From Lathyrus oleraceus (taxonomy: Eukaryota > Streptophyta > Magnoliopsida > Fabales > Fabaceae): 64,000 nucleotides of DNA. The position numbers and the translations under genes are program-made. The notes below the pieces were generated by a model. It was not told where the DNA came from. It saw only the letters and a list, made by a program, of their open reading frames with translations, and searched no databases. The stretch lies in assembly GCF_024323335.1 (NCBI RefSeq), contig NC_066584.1, forward strand, positions 428,925,319-428,989,318. Direction: 5' to 3'. Below, piece after piece: positions 33,835-46,455 of this stretch (the first letter of the stretch is position 1; every line of letters starts with the position of its first letter).

Positions 33835-36800
33835 TTAATTCATGTGCTTTAAGTCCACCATGCTCATGTTCTTCTTCAACCTCTTGAATACATCATTTGT
33901 GACCCCTTTTGTCAGCAAATCCGCAACTTGGTCCTCACTTCTGCAATATCCCAATCGTAACCATCCATCACTAACAAGTTCCCTCAAATAATGGAACCTC
34001 ATCTCAATGTGCTTGCTCCTCCCATGTGCAATTGGATTCTTAGAAAGATTAATCACAAAAACATTGTCAACTAAAAGGGTGACAGCCTCACCCTCACTGC
34101 TGCTCAGCTCCTCCAATAGATTCATAAGTCATACGGCTTGGCACATGCATAACGAAGCGGCATTATACTCGGTCTCACAAGATAAGAGTGCAACTACCAG
34201 TTCCTTCTTCGAACACCAAGAGATTGGTGTCTCATCGAACATAAAGATATATCCAGTTGTAGACTTTTGATCATCCTTATCTCTACACCAGTTAGAATCG
34301 GTAAAATCGACCAAATTGCATTTTCTGCCCGTATTCGCTGCGGAAAAGAGTATTCCGCAGCCAACAGAACATTTGACATTGCGCAAGATCCTCTTGACTG
34401 CTGCCATATGAGACACATTCGGTCTCTCCATGAATCTACTCACAATACCGACACTAAACGCTAAGTCTTGTCGCGTATTACACAAGTAACGCAAAGATCC
34501 AATCAATCTCCTACATTGAGTGGATCAACATCTTCCTCATCCTCATTCTTATATAACTACAACCTTAGTTAAGGTGGAGAAATGGCAACATTGCAATGCT
34601 CCATTTCACACTTTTTCAATATCTTAAGAGCACATCTTCTTTGATGCATGAGCAGTCCCAATTTTGACTTGTGGAACTCAATGCTAAGAAAATAAGTCAT
34701 GAGATCAAGGTCTGTTATCTCAAAGTCATGCATAATTTCACTCTTGAACTTTGAAATGCACTCACCATTGCTTCCCGTGATCAATAAATCATCCACGTAT
34801 AAACAAAGGATGATTACTCCTTCACTAGCATCCGTCTTCACCTAAACTCCATGCTCCGATACATATTTCTTGAAGCCAATGTCCTTTAGGAAATCATCAA
34901 TTCTTCTATTACAAGCTCTTGAAGCTTGCTTCGGACCATATAGCATTTCCTTCAACTTGTAGAATTTCAACTCTCGGTCTTTCATAATAAAACTAGGGGT
35001 TGTCCTACATATACCTCCTATGTTAGTGGTCCATTCAAAAACGCGTATTTGACATCCATTTGGTAAATAGGCCAATTATGGTTATTTGTGATACTAACAA
35101 CAAGCCTAATGGTTTCATCCAAGCGACCTGTGCAAATACCTCCTCAAAGTTTATACCTTCTCTTTGCAGAAATCTCTTAGCCACTAATCTAGCCTTATGC
35201 TTGATTATCTCACCCTTGGGATTTGCCTTCACTTTGAACATCCATTTCACATAAATTACCTTCTTCCTTTTTGGTAGATCAATAAGCCCCAAAGTAATGT
35301 TTTTCTCAATGGATTCGAGCTCCTCTTTCATAACACAAATCCACTTGGGATCACTTAAGGCCTCTTCTGCATTAACGGGTTCAGATTCGGCCATAAGTAC
35401 AAAGTGGAAGAAATCACCATCGTCATTGATCTCATTGTCACGAAACTACTCACAATCTTAGAGTCTCTAAGGCAAACCCCTTTTCCTTGTTGACCTCCCG
35501 ACATTTCCTTCATTTCGGGCTTCGGTGACATGCTTTTATATACTTCCTACTACCTCAGAATCCAAAAATTCGTACTTGTAACCGGTTAGAGCCTGCATGT
35601 AACCGGTTACAGACTACTGGTAACCAATTACATCCTGTTTCAACTGCTTTATTTCATCTATCACCACATCCAGACTGATCACAATCCTCCTGTTAACACC
35701 ATCAAACAGTTTATAACCACTGGTTGAGTGATATCAAACAAGAATCATCACCTCTCCCTTGTCATCCAACTTCTCTCTAAGTTGACCTAGAACATGTCGG
35801 CATGCAATGGAACCAAAAACTTTCAAGTGGTTCAGATTTGGCTTGAACCCCAACCATGCTTCCTCCGGTGTTACATTTTCCAACTTCTTTGTAGCGTATC
35901 TATTCAACAAATAGGCATCTGTGGATACCACTTCTCCCCATAGCTCCTTCGACATGTTCTTCCCCCTCAACATGATTCTCACCATGTTCATAATTGATTG
36001 ATTCTTCCTTTTGGATACACCATTTTGTTGTGGTTTATAGGATGGTACTACCTCACCTACAATCCCTTCTTGATCACAAAACTTCCCAAAGTCATTTGAG
36101 ACATATTCGCATCCACCATCCGTTTTGAGCATTTTGAGCTTGTGACCACTTTGCCTTTCCATCATGGACTTGAACTTCTTGAACACTTCAAATACCTCAT
36201 CTTTTCTATTGATTAGGTATGTTCGTAGCTTCCTACTATAATCATCATTAAAAGTGACAAAGTATTTATTGCCACCAACAGAATCTACTTGCGTCGGTCC
36301 AAAAACATTCAAATACACCACCTCAAGGTGATTCTTGGTTCTTCAGTCTGCATCATTGCTGAATTTTCACCTATTTTGCTTAGCTTGCACACATTCTTCA
36401 TACATTTCAGCTGGCATGTTAATAGATGGCAGCCCTGTTACCATACCGCTCTTTTGCAAATTCTTGAGATCTCTAAAATTGAGATGCCCAAGATGATAGT
36501 GCCACATCCACTCTTCTCTACTTGCTGCAGTAGCAAGACATTTATGCTTCATAACCTTCAACTCAACCTTGAAGGTTCTATTGGCATCCATAAGCGCTTT
36601 AAGGACCAAAGCTCCCTTTACATCCAAAACGCACATCCCATTGTTTTCCATATGAATCTTGTACCCCTTCTAAAGCAATTGGTCAGTGCTTAGAAGGTTA
36701 CATTTAATTATCAAAATAAACAAAACATCTTTGATCAATGAATATCCATCATCCCTTCTCATGATCAAAACATCACCGATAACACCGACCATTAGAATGG

Positions 36801-38042
36801 TGTCATTCGCAAACTTTACTTTGTTCTTCACGGCACAATTGTCTTTGGCAAACCAATCCTTCCTTCTCGTCATATGAGTTGAACAACCCGAGTCCAAATA
36901 CCACTCCTCACTGCATTGAACTCCTTTCATACTCATCATGCGTCTTCCTCTTCATACAATCGGTCATCTGTATCATTTAATCGGATGCAACCCAATTTTT
37001 ATGCATTTTTTGAGTTGTTGCAGCTGTTGTCCCACAGTTGTTTGTTGCTACAATTTGCTTATGTGATCATGACCAAAAGTGTATTCTCTTCATCAAATTT
37101 TTGTCTTACAACATTAACTTCATCCCCTTGAGATTTCTTCTTGTTCGCATTTCATTCTTTCACAAAATGACCAAATCGTTGACACTTGTAGCATTGCTCC
37201 TTGCTCTTGTCAAATCTATTTCTTTCGCTTCTAAAGTTGCCATGACCACCATGTTTGTTGTAGTTGCTCCCACCCATTTGACTCGTCGAATTCTTTGAAT
37301 TTCGGGACTCTTTTCCACCAAAATTCTAAAAATTCCCTTTGTTCTTCAAAGGCCATTTTTCTTTCAATCTCTTGTCCTTCTCATTGAAACGAGCTTGCAA
37401 AGTTATCTCCGCATTTGTCTTATCGTTATTCCTCTCCTGCATCCTTTGCTCACGAGCCTTAAGAGAACTTTGCAGCTCCTCTTTGCTCATTGTCGTAAGA
37501 TCCTTCAACTCCTCAATCACTACAACTATGTTATCGAATCTTGGTGTTAAAGAACGCAAGATCTTAGCAACAACATATTGCTCCATAATGGTTTCTCCAT
37601 ACACCTTCATTTGGTTCACCAACCGAGTGATTCTCGTTCCAAAATCGTTGATTGTCTCATTTTCCTCCATTTGAATAAATTTGAGATGTCGTTTGTGAGT
37701 TTGTAACCTCACCACCTTTGCTTTGTCAGTTCCTGCATAAGTTTTCTCTAAGATCTCTCAAGCTTGCTTCGATGAATCACAATCACCAACCTTTTCAAAA
37801 TCATCCCCATTAACATATTGATGAATCAAGAACACCGCTTTGTAATCCTTCTTCTCTTCTTTATGTGTTGCTTGCTACTCTTCAATAGCATTCTAAACAA
37901 GAGGAGTAACATCATTCTTGATCACCTCAAGAACATCTTGATAGCCAAACAACACATTCATTTGTTTGCACCACTTATCGTAATTCTTTGTATCAAGAAT
38001 GAATAAATATGCATGGATTCTTTCATTGAATACTGGATTCAT
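33835..38042 (-). pseudogene. Copia-1 gag-pol, many stops and frameshifts
   Basis: On the - strand, gag starts at 38042 (UBN2-type gag, 37715-37326 open). Then come a protease with LDSGCSTHM (36890 region), a GAG-pre-integrase with HYHLGHLNFRDLKNL, an integrase core (36321-35734), a reverse transcriptase with LYVDDLLITG (34790-34820) and an RNase H ending near 33838 (HGRSKHIEMRFHYLREL). Pieces lie in different frames with repeated stops. A stretch at about 35575-35640 between integrase and RT contains the same GTAACCGGTTAC motifs found in the LTRs. Confidence 0.9.
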
Positions 38043-38090
38043 GTTTCACACAAGGTGTTTGTGGATCTGATTCAGACTCTTGATCTCAAA

Positions 38091-38160
38091 TGTTAAAACA
38101 AACAACCACAAAGTTGGTGAAACAATGATGGAGTAATTTTGGTGTGTGGAGAGTGAAAGA

Positions 38161-38199
<39 letters not shown>

Positions 38200-38506
38200 G
38201 TTTCATTAAGAATTGGTGTGTGCATCCTACACACTTTTATATAAGTTACACGATGATTGAAATGTAAATTGACTAAATACAATAGCGGAAAAAACAAAAA
38301 TTCGGGACTGTAATCAATTATGCCAAAATAAATAATTGGTTACACCTGACACTAAAATTAAAACAAGTTAATTCAACTTTATTAATAATCGATTACACCA
38401 TTTCTAATAAACGATTACCCCGAAAATTATATCAACTTCAACTATAATCAATTATACACCCGTAATAACCGGTTACGCTACATGAAATACTTCTGAAACT
38501 TCAAGA
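38091..38506 (-). repeat. Copia-1 5' LTR
   Basis: It lies upstream of gag on the - strand. It holds a (AG)n tract at 38165-38196, TATATAA near 38239 and several CGGTTAC-type half palindromes. The boundaries are set by comparison with the split LTR and may be off by a few bases. Confidence 0.75.
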
Positions 38507-39807
38507 CTTATGATATAAAAGGTTATTGTAGGAATGTTATTGTCACTAAATGTAATTATAATATGATATTTATATAATCTTATGTAATAGTTTCAAAATC
38601 TTCAACATGAAGATTTGATATTCATACCCCAACATGGAAGTAGAGTCTTCAATAACATGAAAACGAGTGTTGCTTCCAATCATTAAACAATGTAAATGGG
38701 GAACTACACCAATAATAAATTCAACAATATGCATAACCTAAAATTTAATAATATAATAAATTTTCCTTTCTTATTCATACACATGAATAGAAACATATAT
38801 AATTGAATATCATATGAGCATTGTATCATACCGCTCCAAGAGTTGCTGATGAAAATATGCCTCTTAAGTTTGGGTTCCCTAAAAACTATTCCACATTTAT
38901 GATTCATCATATCTAAGATATGCACTTGCAATTAGATTTACAGTAATTTCAAAAGTCAAACATAAGATTCAAATCATTCTTGTTGAATTTTTTTCAAAAT
39001 GTACAATATGTTGTAAGCAAAATTACTAAGATTATAATATACTCCCAAATCTACTTATCCTCAGAGTCTATCTTGACATATAGCAAGACTAATTATTATT
39101 GGAAAGTTTCCCAATATTCATTTATCAATCTTACAATAAGCTCAATCAATAGATGCATCAAGCAAAATTTAATGTTATAGCTTCATGAATTTGCTAAGCT
39201 ATATAGCAAAGATTTATTTGCATACAAACTTTGCTATTAATTATTCAATACACAAAATTTGAGGGAGACCCTCATAGGAACCCTCGTGAGTTTAAGAATG
39301 ATACATCTTAAGGATGAGCCTAATCAAAATGTAACCAATATGTTCACTAAGATTAATTATCTGATAATCACAATAAAAAAGTATTGCAAACCACATTCAA
39401 GAAATCAAAATTAACACAAAAATATGAACAAAATAACCAAATACAAGTACTTTTTTAACCTAACCGAAAGGATATGACTATGATCTCTACCAAACATACA
39501 CCAAATTCTTTCTCTCTCACATCGAAGTTATGATGAATAAAAACACATAATTGAATTATAATATCTATAAATAAATGCATGCAACATAAATTTTCTCGGG
39601 ATTCAAACACTTTTTTATTAAGCTTGTTTGGTGGAACAAAACAGAGGAACCAAGTGTGTTCTCAAGTACAATTTTCCAACACTAATTTTCTTTTTTCTTT
39701 TTTTTTTATTTCTACCCATTATCCTCTAGATAAAGTTGAAATATACCCCGTAACAATGTGACATATTAATAATATTCATAAAATTAAAAAATAAAAAGTG
39801 AGTTGAG
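38507..39807. other. AT-rich 3' flank of SCL8 with a faint copia relic
   Basis: There is no clear gene. On the + strand, 39300-39360 reads IHLKDEPNQNVTNMFTK, which resembles the end of a copia RNase H. The upstream part is too decayed to align with confidence. The rest is unrecognised AT-rich sequence. Confidence 0.35.
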
Positions 39808-41862
39808 TTAACGCCAAGCAGATGCGACGGTTAGTTTTCTTCCCATCCACCCAAAGCTAACCCCACCGTTTTCTTCATTCACAATAACTCGGCTCCCTGG
39901 AGCGAGTCGCGCTTTTACCGACTCAGCGACTTTCTGACTCACCGGGTTCAAACTAAACCCAGCCATACTCATGCGTGCACGCCACTTCCCAAACACTTCA
40001 CAGCGCTCCACGCGATCCCTACCTTCACAAGCAACCGTGTTACCCATCTTCCGACTCAGCCCCTCCTCAATCTTGACTCGCTCCGAGCTCTCTTTCCCCA
40101 TTGTGGACTCAATTGAGTCAAGCAACGCGCCGTAATAGGAAAACGACTCAGCCACACGTGCGACAAATGGAGCTGTGTTTGTATTCAGCTCTTGCTCCAG
40201 AAGAGTTACTACACGCGGGGCAAGTGATTTCACGCGCCTGAGAAGCTCGTCGCGTGGATTCTCAGTTGACACGCTTTCATCTGGCATTCTGAAAAGCTTG
40301 AACGCGAAGTTGACAGCAAGAATATCCTCTGAGCTGTAACCCAATGACTCGCGAGTTAACTCGGTGATTTTCAGTGTTACCACTTTGAATTCAAAACCGA
40401 TTCCCAATTTCTCAGCTTGTTGACTCAAATTCTCTTCCACCATCTTCAACCTCTCGTCGTTGCTGTTATCTGCTACAGCTGTGATCTTCAACGTCGCCGG
40501 TGAACCTTTGAGACGCGCGTGTAGCTCATGGAGAAGGTTAACGTATCTTTTCCCATGACCAATATCAAAATCCACCACACAGATATTCTTCATATTGTTG
40601 TTACTGTTAGTTCTCTCTGATGTTGTTTCATCGAATGCAGCTTCGATGATTGCGATGTTGCCAGCCATGAAAGCGACCTTAAAGCACAGAGAATTATCGA
40701 ACATAAGCTGAGTTGACTCAGCATGTTCTTTACTGAACAGTTCCGCTACCGGAGGTGGATTTTCGAAATGATTCATGCGAGATTTGAGCGCTGAGACCAT
40801 ATAATTAGTTAATCTACTATCAGAACTCACGGATAGTTTTAGTGTCTGAGCCAAACGATTAAGGATCTCCGATGCAGCATCGATTTTACCTTCCGAAATC
40901 GCGGTAGCAGCTTCTGTTAACCATTGCTTGAAAGAGCCCGAAGGTAAAACAACCGAGGAAGAAGATGAATTCAGGGAAGTGTTGGATGAAGACGGTGATG
41001 AAACTGGTATCTGGATCGGGTTTTGCTGTAAACTAATTAAATTCTGAATTGTCTCAGACCATTCACTGTTTGTAGTGACAGAATTCCCATCTTGTTCTCC
41101 TTCTTCGTCATTGTCTTCAAGGAGCTGTTTTTCCAACTCCAATAAGTAATTATCCATCATTTTCTTATTTGGGTCAGTGATTGTTGTCTGAATCTCAGCA
41201 GAATTGGAATTTTGATTTTGAAAATGGGTATTCTGGAGGATCGAATTATTCACCGGTGTTGAGTTTTGAGCACCAGGATTCGAGCGAAGAAGCATAGCTA
41301 TAGCAGAAGAAGAACAAGAAGAATTGTTGCCCAAATCGGTTGATGAATTTGATGAATTTGAGAAATCCATAGGAGAAAGAGGTGAAAGAGGAGAACCGTA
41401 TTGAAAATTTCTAGGTTTGACAGAGCGAAATACAAGGTTGGAAAGAAGAGCGTTAGCAGTATTGTGGGTACTGAGGTTGTTGGTCTTGTTGATGTTGTTG
41501 ATGTTGTGGGTTTGAAATTCAGCGAGGGTACGTTTTCCGATGAGGTTAGATGCATGACGTTGTTGTGCGATTTGGGAAGAAGGGTCAAGGTAATTTCTGA
41601 TCATGGTAGATGATCGGTTTTGAACGATTTGGGAAGAAGGGTCGATGAAAATCGATGGAAGTTGTTGTTGTTGTTGTTGGGTTCGGTAGAAAGGGTTATG
41701 ATAATTCTGGGTGGTGGTGGTGGCCATGGTTGAGAAATTATTGTTATTGTTGTTCATATTGTTCATGTTGGACGGAAGTGTGATAGATCTGCCGGAAAAG
41801 TTACCTGCTCTGCCGTAGAAATCGGAGGCTCCGACGCCGCCGGGGAAGCCCGGTGACGACAT
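39808..41862 (-). CDS. SCL8: GRAS transcription factor, SCL8-like
   Basis: An intact intronless gene of 684 residues. The N-terminal ~305 residues are low complexity (runs of Asn, Gln, Ser), beginning MSSPGFPGG, as in SCL8 proteins. The C-terminal GRAS domain spans about 308-684: leucine heptad region I (QWLTEAATAISEGKIDAASE, 313 on), a VHIID-type motif as VVDFD (429-433), leucine heptad region II, a PFYRE region around AVNFAFKLFRMPD (516-528), and the closing SAW motif near SAWR at 681-684. GRAS proteins are nuclear regulators that act through protein partners, and this subfamily is poorly characterised. The start is the first ATG and matches the family start. No frameshift or stop. It is the only intact host gene here. 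Confidence 0.93.
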   Translation of the reverse strand: MSSPGFPGGVGASDFYGRAGNFSGRSITLPSNMNNMNNNNNNFSTMATTTTQNYHNPFYRTQQQQQQLPSIFIDPSSQIVQNRSSTMIRNYLDPSSQIAQQRHASNLIGKRTLAEFQTHNINNINKTNNLSTHNTANALLSNLVFRSVKPRNFQYGSPLSPLSPMDFSNSSNSSTDLGNNSSCSSSAIAMLLRSNPGAQNSTPVNNSILQNTHFQNQNSNSAEIQTTITDPNKKMMDNYLLELEKQLLEDNDEEGEQDGNSVTTNSEWSETIQNLISLQQNPIQIPVSSPSSSNTSLNSSSSSVVLPSGSFKQWLTEAATAISEGKIDAASEILNRLAQTLKLSVSSDSRLTNYMVSALKSRMNHFENPPPVAELFSKEHAESTQLMFDNSLCFKVAFMAGNIAIIEAAFDETTSERTNSNNNMKNICVVDFDIGHGKRYVNLLHELHARLKGSPATLKITAVADNSNDERLKMVEENLSQQAEKLGIGFEFKVVTLKITELTRESLGYSSEDILAVNFAFKLFRMPDESVSTENPRDELLRRVKSLAPRVVTLLEQELNTNTAPFVARVAESFSYYGALLDSIESTMGKESSERVKIEEGLSRKMGNTVACEGRDRVERCEVFGKWRARMSMAGFSLNPVSQKVAESVKARLAPGSRVIVNEENGGVSFGWMGRKLTVASAWR

Positions 41863-42690
41863 CTCTCACTAGTAAAAGTTTGGTTAATTGCAGAAAGGCA
41901 TGAGAGAGAAAAAGAAGGGTTTTTTTTTTTGGTTTACTTGTGAGGTTGAAAGTTGAAAATTGAAATGCAGAATTTAACGAAGGTTTTTAAGCCTGATTAA
42001 GAAATGCAGATTTATTTTTATTCTTTATTCTTTTGGATCTTTTAAACGGTACGAGTAACGTGAATGTTTCTTTTAAGTTTGATGCTGTTGAGATAACAGC
42101 CGTTGGATTGTTTCGGGTACGGGGATTATAGCCTTATCGGACGGTGATGAGTGGATAATACCGAAACGTATTTGTAATGTAATGATGATGAAATTCGTTT
42201 CTGGATTGGGAAATCTCTTCAGGTTATCCCACGTCAATGCTTACGCGCGTGTGTTACTTTAACGCGTCTCATCTTGTAAAAAATCAACGGCTATTGTGTT
42301 TTTTTTATGAGATCAACGGTATTGTTTGTGTTATTTTTTTAACACAGATATTTAGTTGATATGTTTAGGAAATTGTTCATATGAATTTTAACACGGATCA
42401 GGGTTAGGTACACACTTCTAGATGCAATTTAAAATAGGAAACTTTTATTATTCAATATAAGATTAATATTTTAGAAAAAACTAAAAAATGTAATATTTTT
42501 TAAATTCAATTTCAATTTTTTTTTATCGATTTTGAAGAGAAATCAACGTATATGGATAAGATCTGACTCATAATTACTCTTTTATTTAAGTCAAGATATT
42601 TTCAATAGATACTTATCTAAAATGGTTCAATATGGTAAATTAGTGTCATCCATATGCTGTATGCAGATGACATTATGTGATTATGTAAAG
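41863..42690 (-). promoter_or_regulatory. Upstream region of SCL8
   Basis: The 5' flank of the GRAS gene includes a TGACGTGG element (complement of CCACGTCA, 42228-42235), the ABRE/C-box type, and several short GC-richer stretches (42105-42290) in an otherwise AT-rich region. No certain TATA box was chosen. No transposon was recognised up to 42690, so about 0.8 kb of native promoter may remain. Confidence 0.4.
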
Positions 42691-43123
42691 ATTTAAAAAA
42701 ATTGAGAAAATAAATTGAACTAAACACATCAGGAATGCCCAAAATAAAGAATCCACACCAAAGCTGGTCCAACGGATAAAACAGGAATCTAAACAAAAAA
42801 CACTCCTACCACAAACAAAACCAAGCCCGCCAAAATAGCAGAACTCAAACATAAAAATACATATTAGCTACAAAGCAGAAATTCAACCAACAGAAAACAA
42901 AAACACTGCTATTGAGCAAAAGTGCAGTGCCATCGAAAGATTAAAGCCACCAAACACAATCAAAGTGACACCCAAACCAGAACCACAAACAACCGGAGCT
43001 CAAAGAAATTCATAAAAAAAGGCAATTCCGAACTAGAAGATAACAACAAATAATCAGAACATCACAAATAAGGTCAGCGACAAAAATTGACAGAGCGAAG
43101 TCTTTATTAATAGTAACATTTGT
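42691..43123 (-). mobile_element. LINE 3' untranslated end (left of copia 2)
   Basis: The text is T/G-rich on the - strand (for example TTTGGTGTGGATTCTTTATT) and lacks a coding frame. It is most simply the continuation of the LINE whose zinc-finger RT end lies at 51915-52500, separated from it by copia 2. The exact 3' end and poly(A) are unclear. Confidence 0.45.
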
Positions 43124-43340
43124 TGATGCACAAGAAAGAAGAAGATAAAGATAATAATGATAGAAGAGAGAATGTAAATCTATAACTAACTTTCTCTTAT
43201 AAAAAATTATATTATAATGAAAAGATTCTTATTCTACCTGAATTGCAATTCCAATATATAAACGCATTCAATCTAAATGAAATTCAAATGCCCACCAAAT
43301 TAAATCTATCTTAAATGTAAATTTGAATTACACTTTAACA
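43124..43340 (-). repeat. Copia-2 3' LTR (217 bp)
   Basis: It matches 51696-51914, sharing ACAATGAAAAGATTCTTA-like and AATTAAATCTATCTTAAATG stretches. It starts TGTTAAAGT on the - strand. Confidence 0.85.
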
Positions 43341-45184
43341 ACATCTCTTAATCCACAATCAAGACTAAAATCAACAATATCGATTTCATCTCTCAATTGG
43401 ATAAAATGTTCAGTCTTGATTACTTTGAACAAAATATCTGTCAGCTGCTTCTGAGTGCTACAGTTGCAACGTCAAGCACTTCCTTCTGAACCTGATTTCT
43501 CAGAAAATGGAACTTCGTGTCAATGTGTTTACTTCTTCCATGAAGCATTGAATTATTGGCAAGACTTATAGTTGATTTGTTGTTAATCATCAACTTCACA
43601 GGCTTGCTCACCTTGATCTTCAGATCCTGCAACAAGTTCAGAATCCACGCAACTTTACAAGCAATCAAAGCACCTGCAATGTACTCGATTTCATAGGTCG
43701 ACAATGCAACCACTGGTTACTTCTTGGAGCACCAAGAAATAGGACTTCCTAGATACTGGAAGAAATATCTATAAGTACTTCTTCTGTCAACTCTGTCTCC
43801 ACACCAATCAGAGTCTGAATAACATACCAACTTTGACTCAGATTTAACACCAGAAAGGAACAAAACTTTATACTTCAGAGTCCCATTAATATATCTCAGT
43901 ATTCTGACAGCAGCTTGGTAATATGATCACTTTGGTTTGTTCATAAACCTACTCACTGTTCCAACTGCATGGAAAATATCAAGCCTGGTATTATAGAGAT
44001 ATTTCAACGAGTCTACCAATTATTTAAAAGTTGTAGCATCTACGTCATCACCCTCAACATCAGAATCTAACTTTAGATTTGTTTCAATAGGTGTGATTGC
44101 AGACTTGCAATTCGTTAGCTCAAATCTCTTCAGAAGCTCAAGTTCATACTTCAGGTGATGCAAGATTATACCCTTATCATAATACAAAATCTCCACCCCT
44201 AGAAAATATGTCATATTTCCTAGATCAGTCATCTCAAACTCATTAACCAACACCTTCTTGAACTTAGCTATCTCATCTGAACAGCTCCCTGTTAGCAATA
44301 TATCATCAACATAGAGACACACCAAAATCATATTGTTATCAAATATATGTTGAGCATAAACATCATACTCTATCTCATATTTTCTGAATCCTTGAAGCTT
44401 GAAAAATAAATCAAATTTCAAATTTCAGGCTCTAGGAACTTGTTTCAATCCATACAAGGCTTTATGCAACTTATACATTATCCATTCCTGATTCTTTTTC
44501 ACAAACCCAGAGTACATAAACTTCCTCTTGTAAAGGATCATTCATAAATGTTGATTTCACATCTAAATGCATCAGAGACCAATTTCTATTAGCAGCTATA
44601 GCAATCACCAGTCTGATTTTTCGTGTCTTGCTACAGGAGCAAACACCTTGAAGTAGTCTAATCCATATTCTTGTAAAATTCCTCTAGCTACTAACGTTGC
44701 TTTGTATGTTTTAATTTGATCCATCTGGATTTAGTTTCAACTTGTAAGTCCATCTCACACTGATGGATTTCTTGTTCTTTGGAAGCTCAGTCAACTCGCA
44801 ACTCTTTTTTCTTTATATAGCCTCATGCTCTTCTTTCATGGCCTTCAGCCAAACTTTTTACAAACAAGGTACACCGAATGACTTCCCTTTCAGAGTCTAT
44901 CTTAATATCTTGCGACATATCAAACTCTGTAAATCTTCTTAGTAGTTGTATGATTGTGGTCTCTGAACTTGTTTAGAATCTTCTTCAGATCATGGAACAA
45001 TATCAGATGATGGATTGCCTTTAGAGTCTGGACCGCCTTCGGAGGCATGATTACCACCAGAGTCTGGATTATCATCAGAATCTGGATCAGAATCAGATCC
45101 ACCTTCAGAGTCAGACTCACCTTCGGACTCTCCTTCAGCATCAGAGTCATCTTAAGACTCATAATCTTCTTCAGAGGCAGATTC

Positions 45185-46455
45185 TGTAGAAAAATTGCGA
45201 TCCAAAACGCAACGGAAATTAAAAAGTTTCCTTTAGTGATCCTTACGAATGGGCATGATCACTGATAGAAATCGTTACCTCCTGTGGCAATTAAAACCTT
45301 TGATGCAGATCTAAGGAGTGATCATGAGCGTCGAATGATGACAACACCTCTACTCAGTCCACACGAAGGAATTCCTTCAGTCTCAGAGCTGCTACAAATG
45401 AAGGCTTTGAGTGAGAGAGAAAAACAAAATTTTATCAAGTAAAATGATTTTACACAAAGGTTCTATTTATAGAACCACTTGTGTGGGCTGCAAGCTAAAA
45501 AGCTCACTTAAGTGTATGTGGCCCATATCTTATGGTATACCGAAAATCACTTAAGTGCGTGGTACCTTACCATATTTCGTATTCTACTTAAGTGCATCCT
45601 ACCTTACGGTGTTCTACAATTCACTTAAGTGCACCGTACCTTGCGGTGTTCCTTATTTACTATATCTCTCATCAATCTGTCCTTTTGTGAGTGACCCTGT
45701 AGGTTTTCGCGACATTGACAATTATATTAAATCACGTATTTAACATAATAAACAGTGAGTGATATCTAGCAACACATCATTGCTACCCAAGACACGAAAA
45801 TGTCATGTGATCTGACAAGGCATAGACTGTGTCATCCTTGTCCAGTTTAATATTGGACCCTTATACGTTTATCCTGTTACGCATGATGGGAAAATTCCAT
45901 CTAGGTCACTCATATCCCTTAACATGCTTCGTGGAGTACCCATCAACTGTCTTTATGCTCATCCAGTTACGGACAACGTTTGATCAACAATAAAACACTC
46001 GACTCTACATATAGGGTCCATAGTGGTTTCAGATCGAAGGTTGGTATACACCATTATCATCATGAGAATAACTTATGACACTTTGCATAACATTCTATGT
46101 AGTATGCTCATAACGGGTCAACCCAGTATAAATATTACTCATAATATTCATACCTGTGTTTAAGACTTGATAACTCCTTATCCATGATCCATGAGATGTG
46201 ATCATCAATCTATATACATAATAATCTTAATGCTTTAATGTTATCCCACTTCACAAAAAAACTCGACTACAGATACTTTAAGAATATTTTCCTTATGTTT
46301 AATGGGATCTCATGATTAAGTCACACTTGATACATTAAACGGACTAGTTATTCTAGGGACTTTATTAAACAAACATAATAAAAAAAGCCTTTTATTATTA
46401 ATAAATAATTCGATACAAGTACCAAAAGTATTGGCCTCTAGGGCTTACACCAACA
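45185..46455 (-). mobile_element. Solo LTR (1271 bp) inside copia 2, TSD GATTC
   Basis: On the - strand it starts TGTTGGTGTAAGCCCTAGAGG (first 20 bases TGTTGGTGTAAGCCCTAGAG) and ends TTTTTCTACA. It is flanked by GATTC at 45180-45184 and 46456-46460. Copia coding sequence resumes on both sides. It contains repeated CACTTAAGTG-type palindromes (45505-45630). No internal retroelement sequence is present, so it arose by LTR-LTR recombination. Confidence 0.92.

Noticed and set aside
42640..42690. Possible LINE RT motif (LYADDIM) on the + strand
   Set aside because: Only about seven residues followed by a stop; no neighbouring RT text could be read, so it may be chance.
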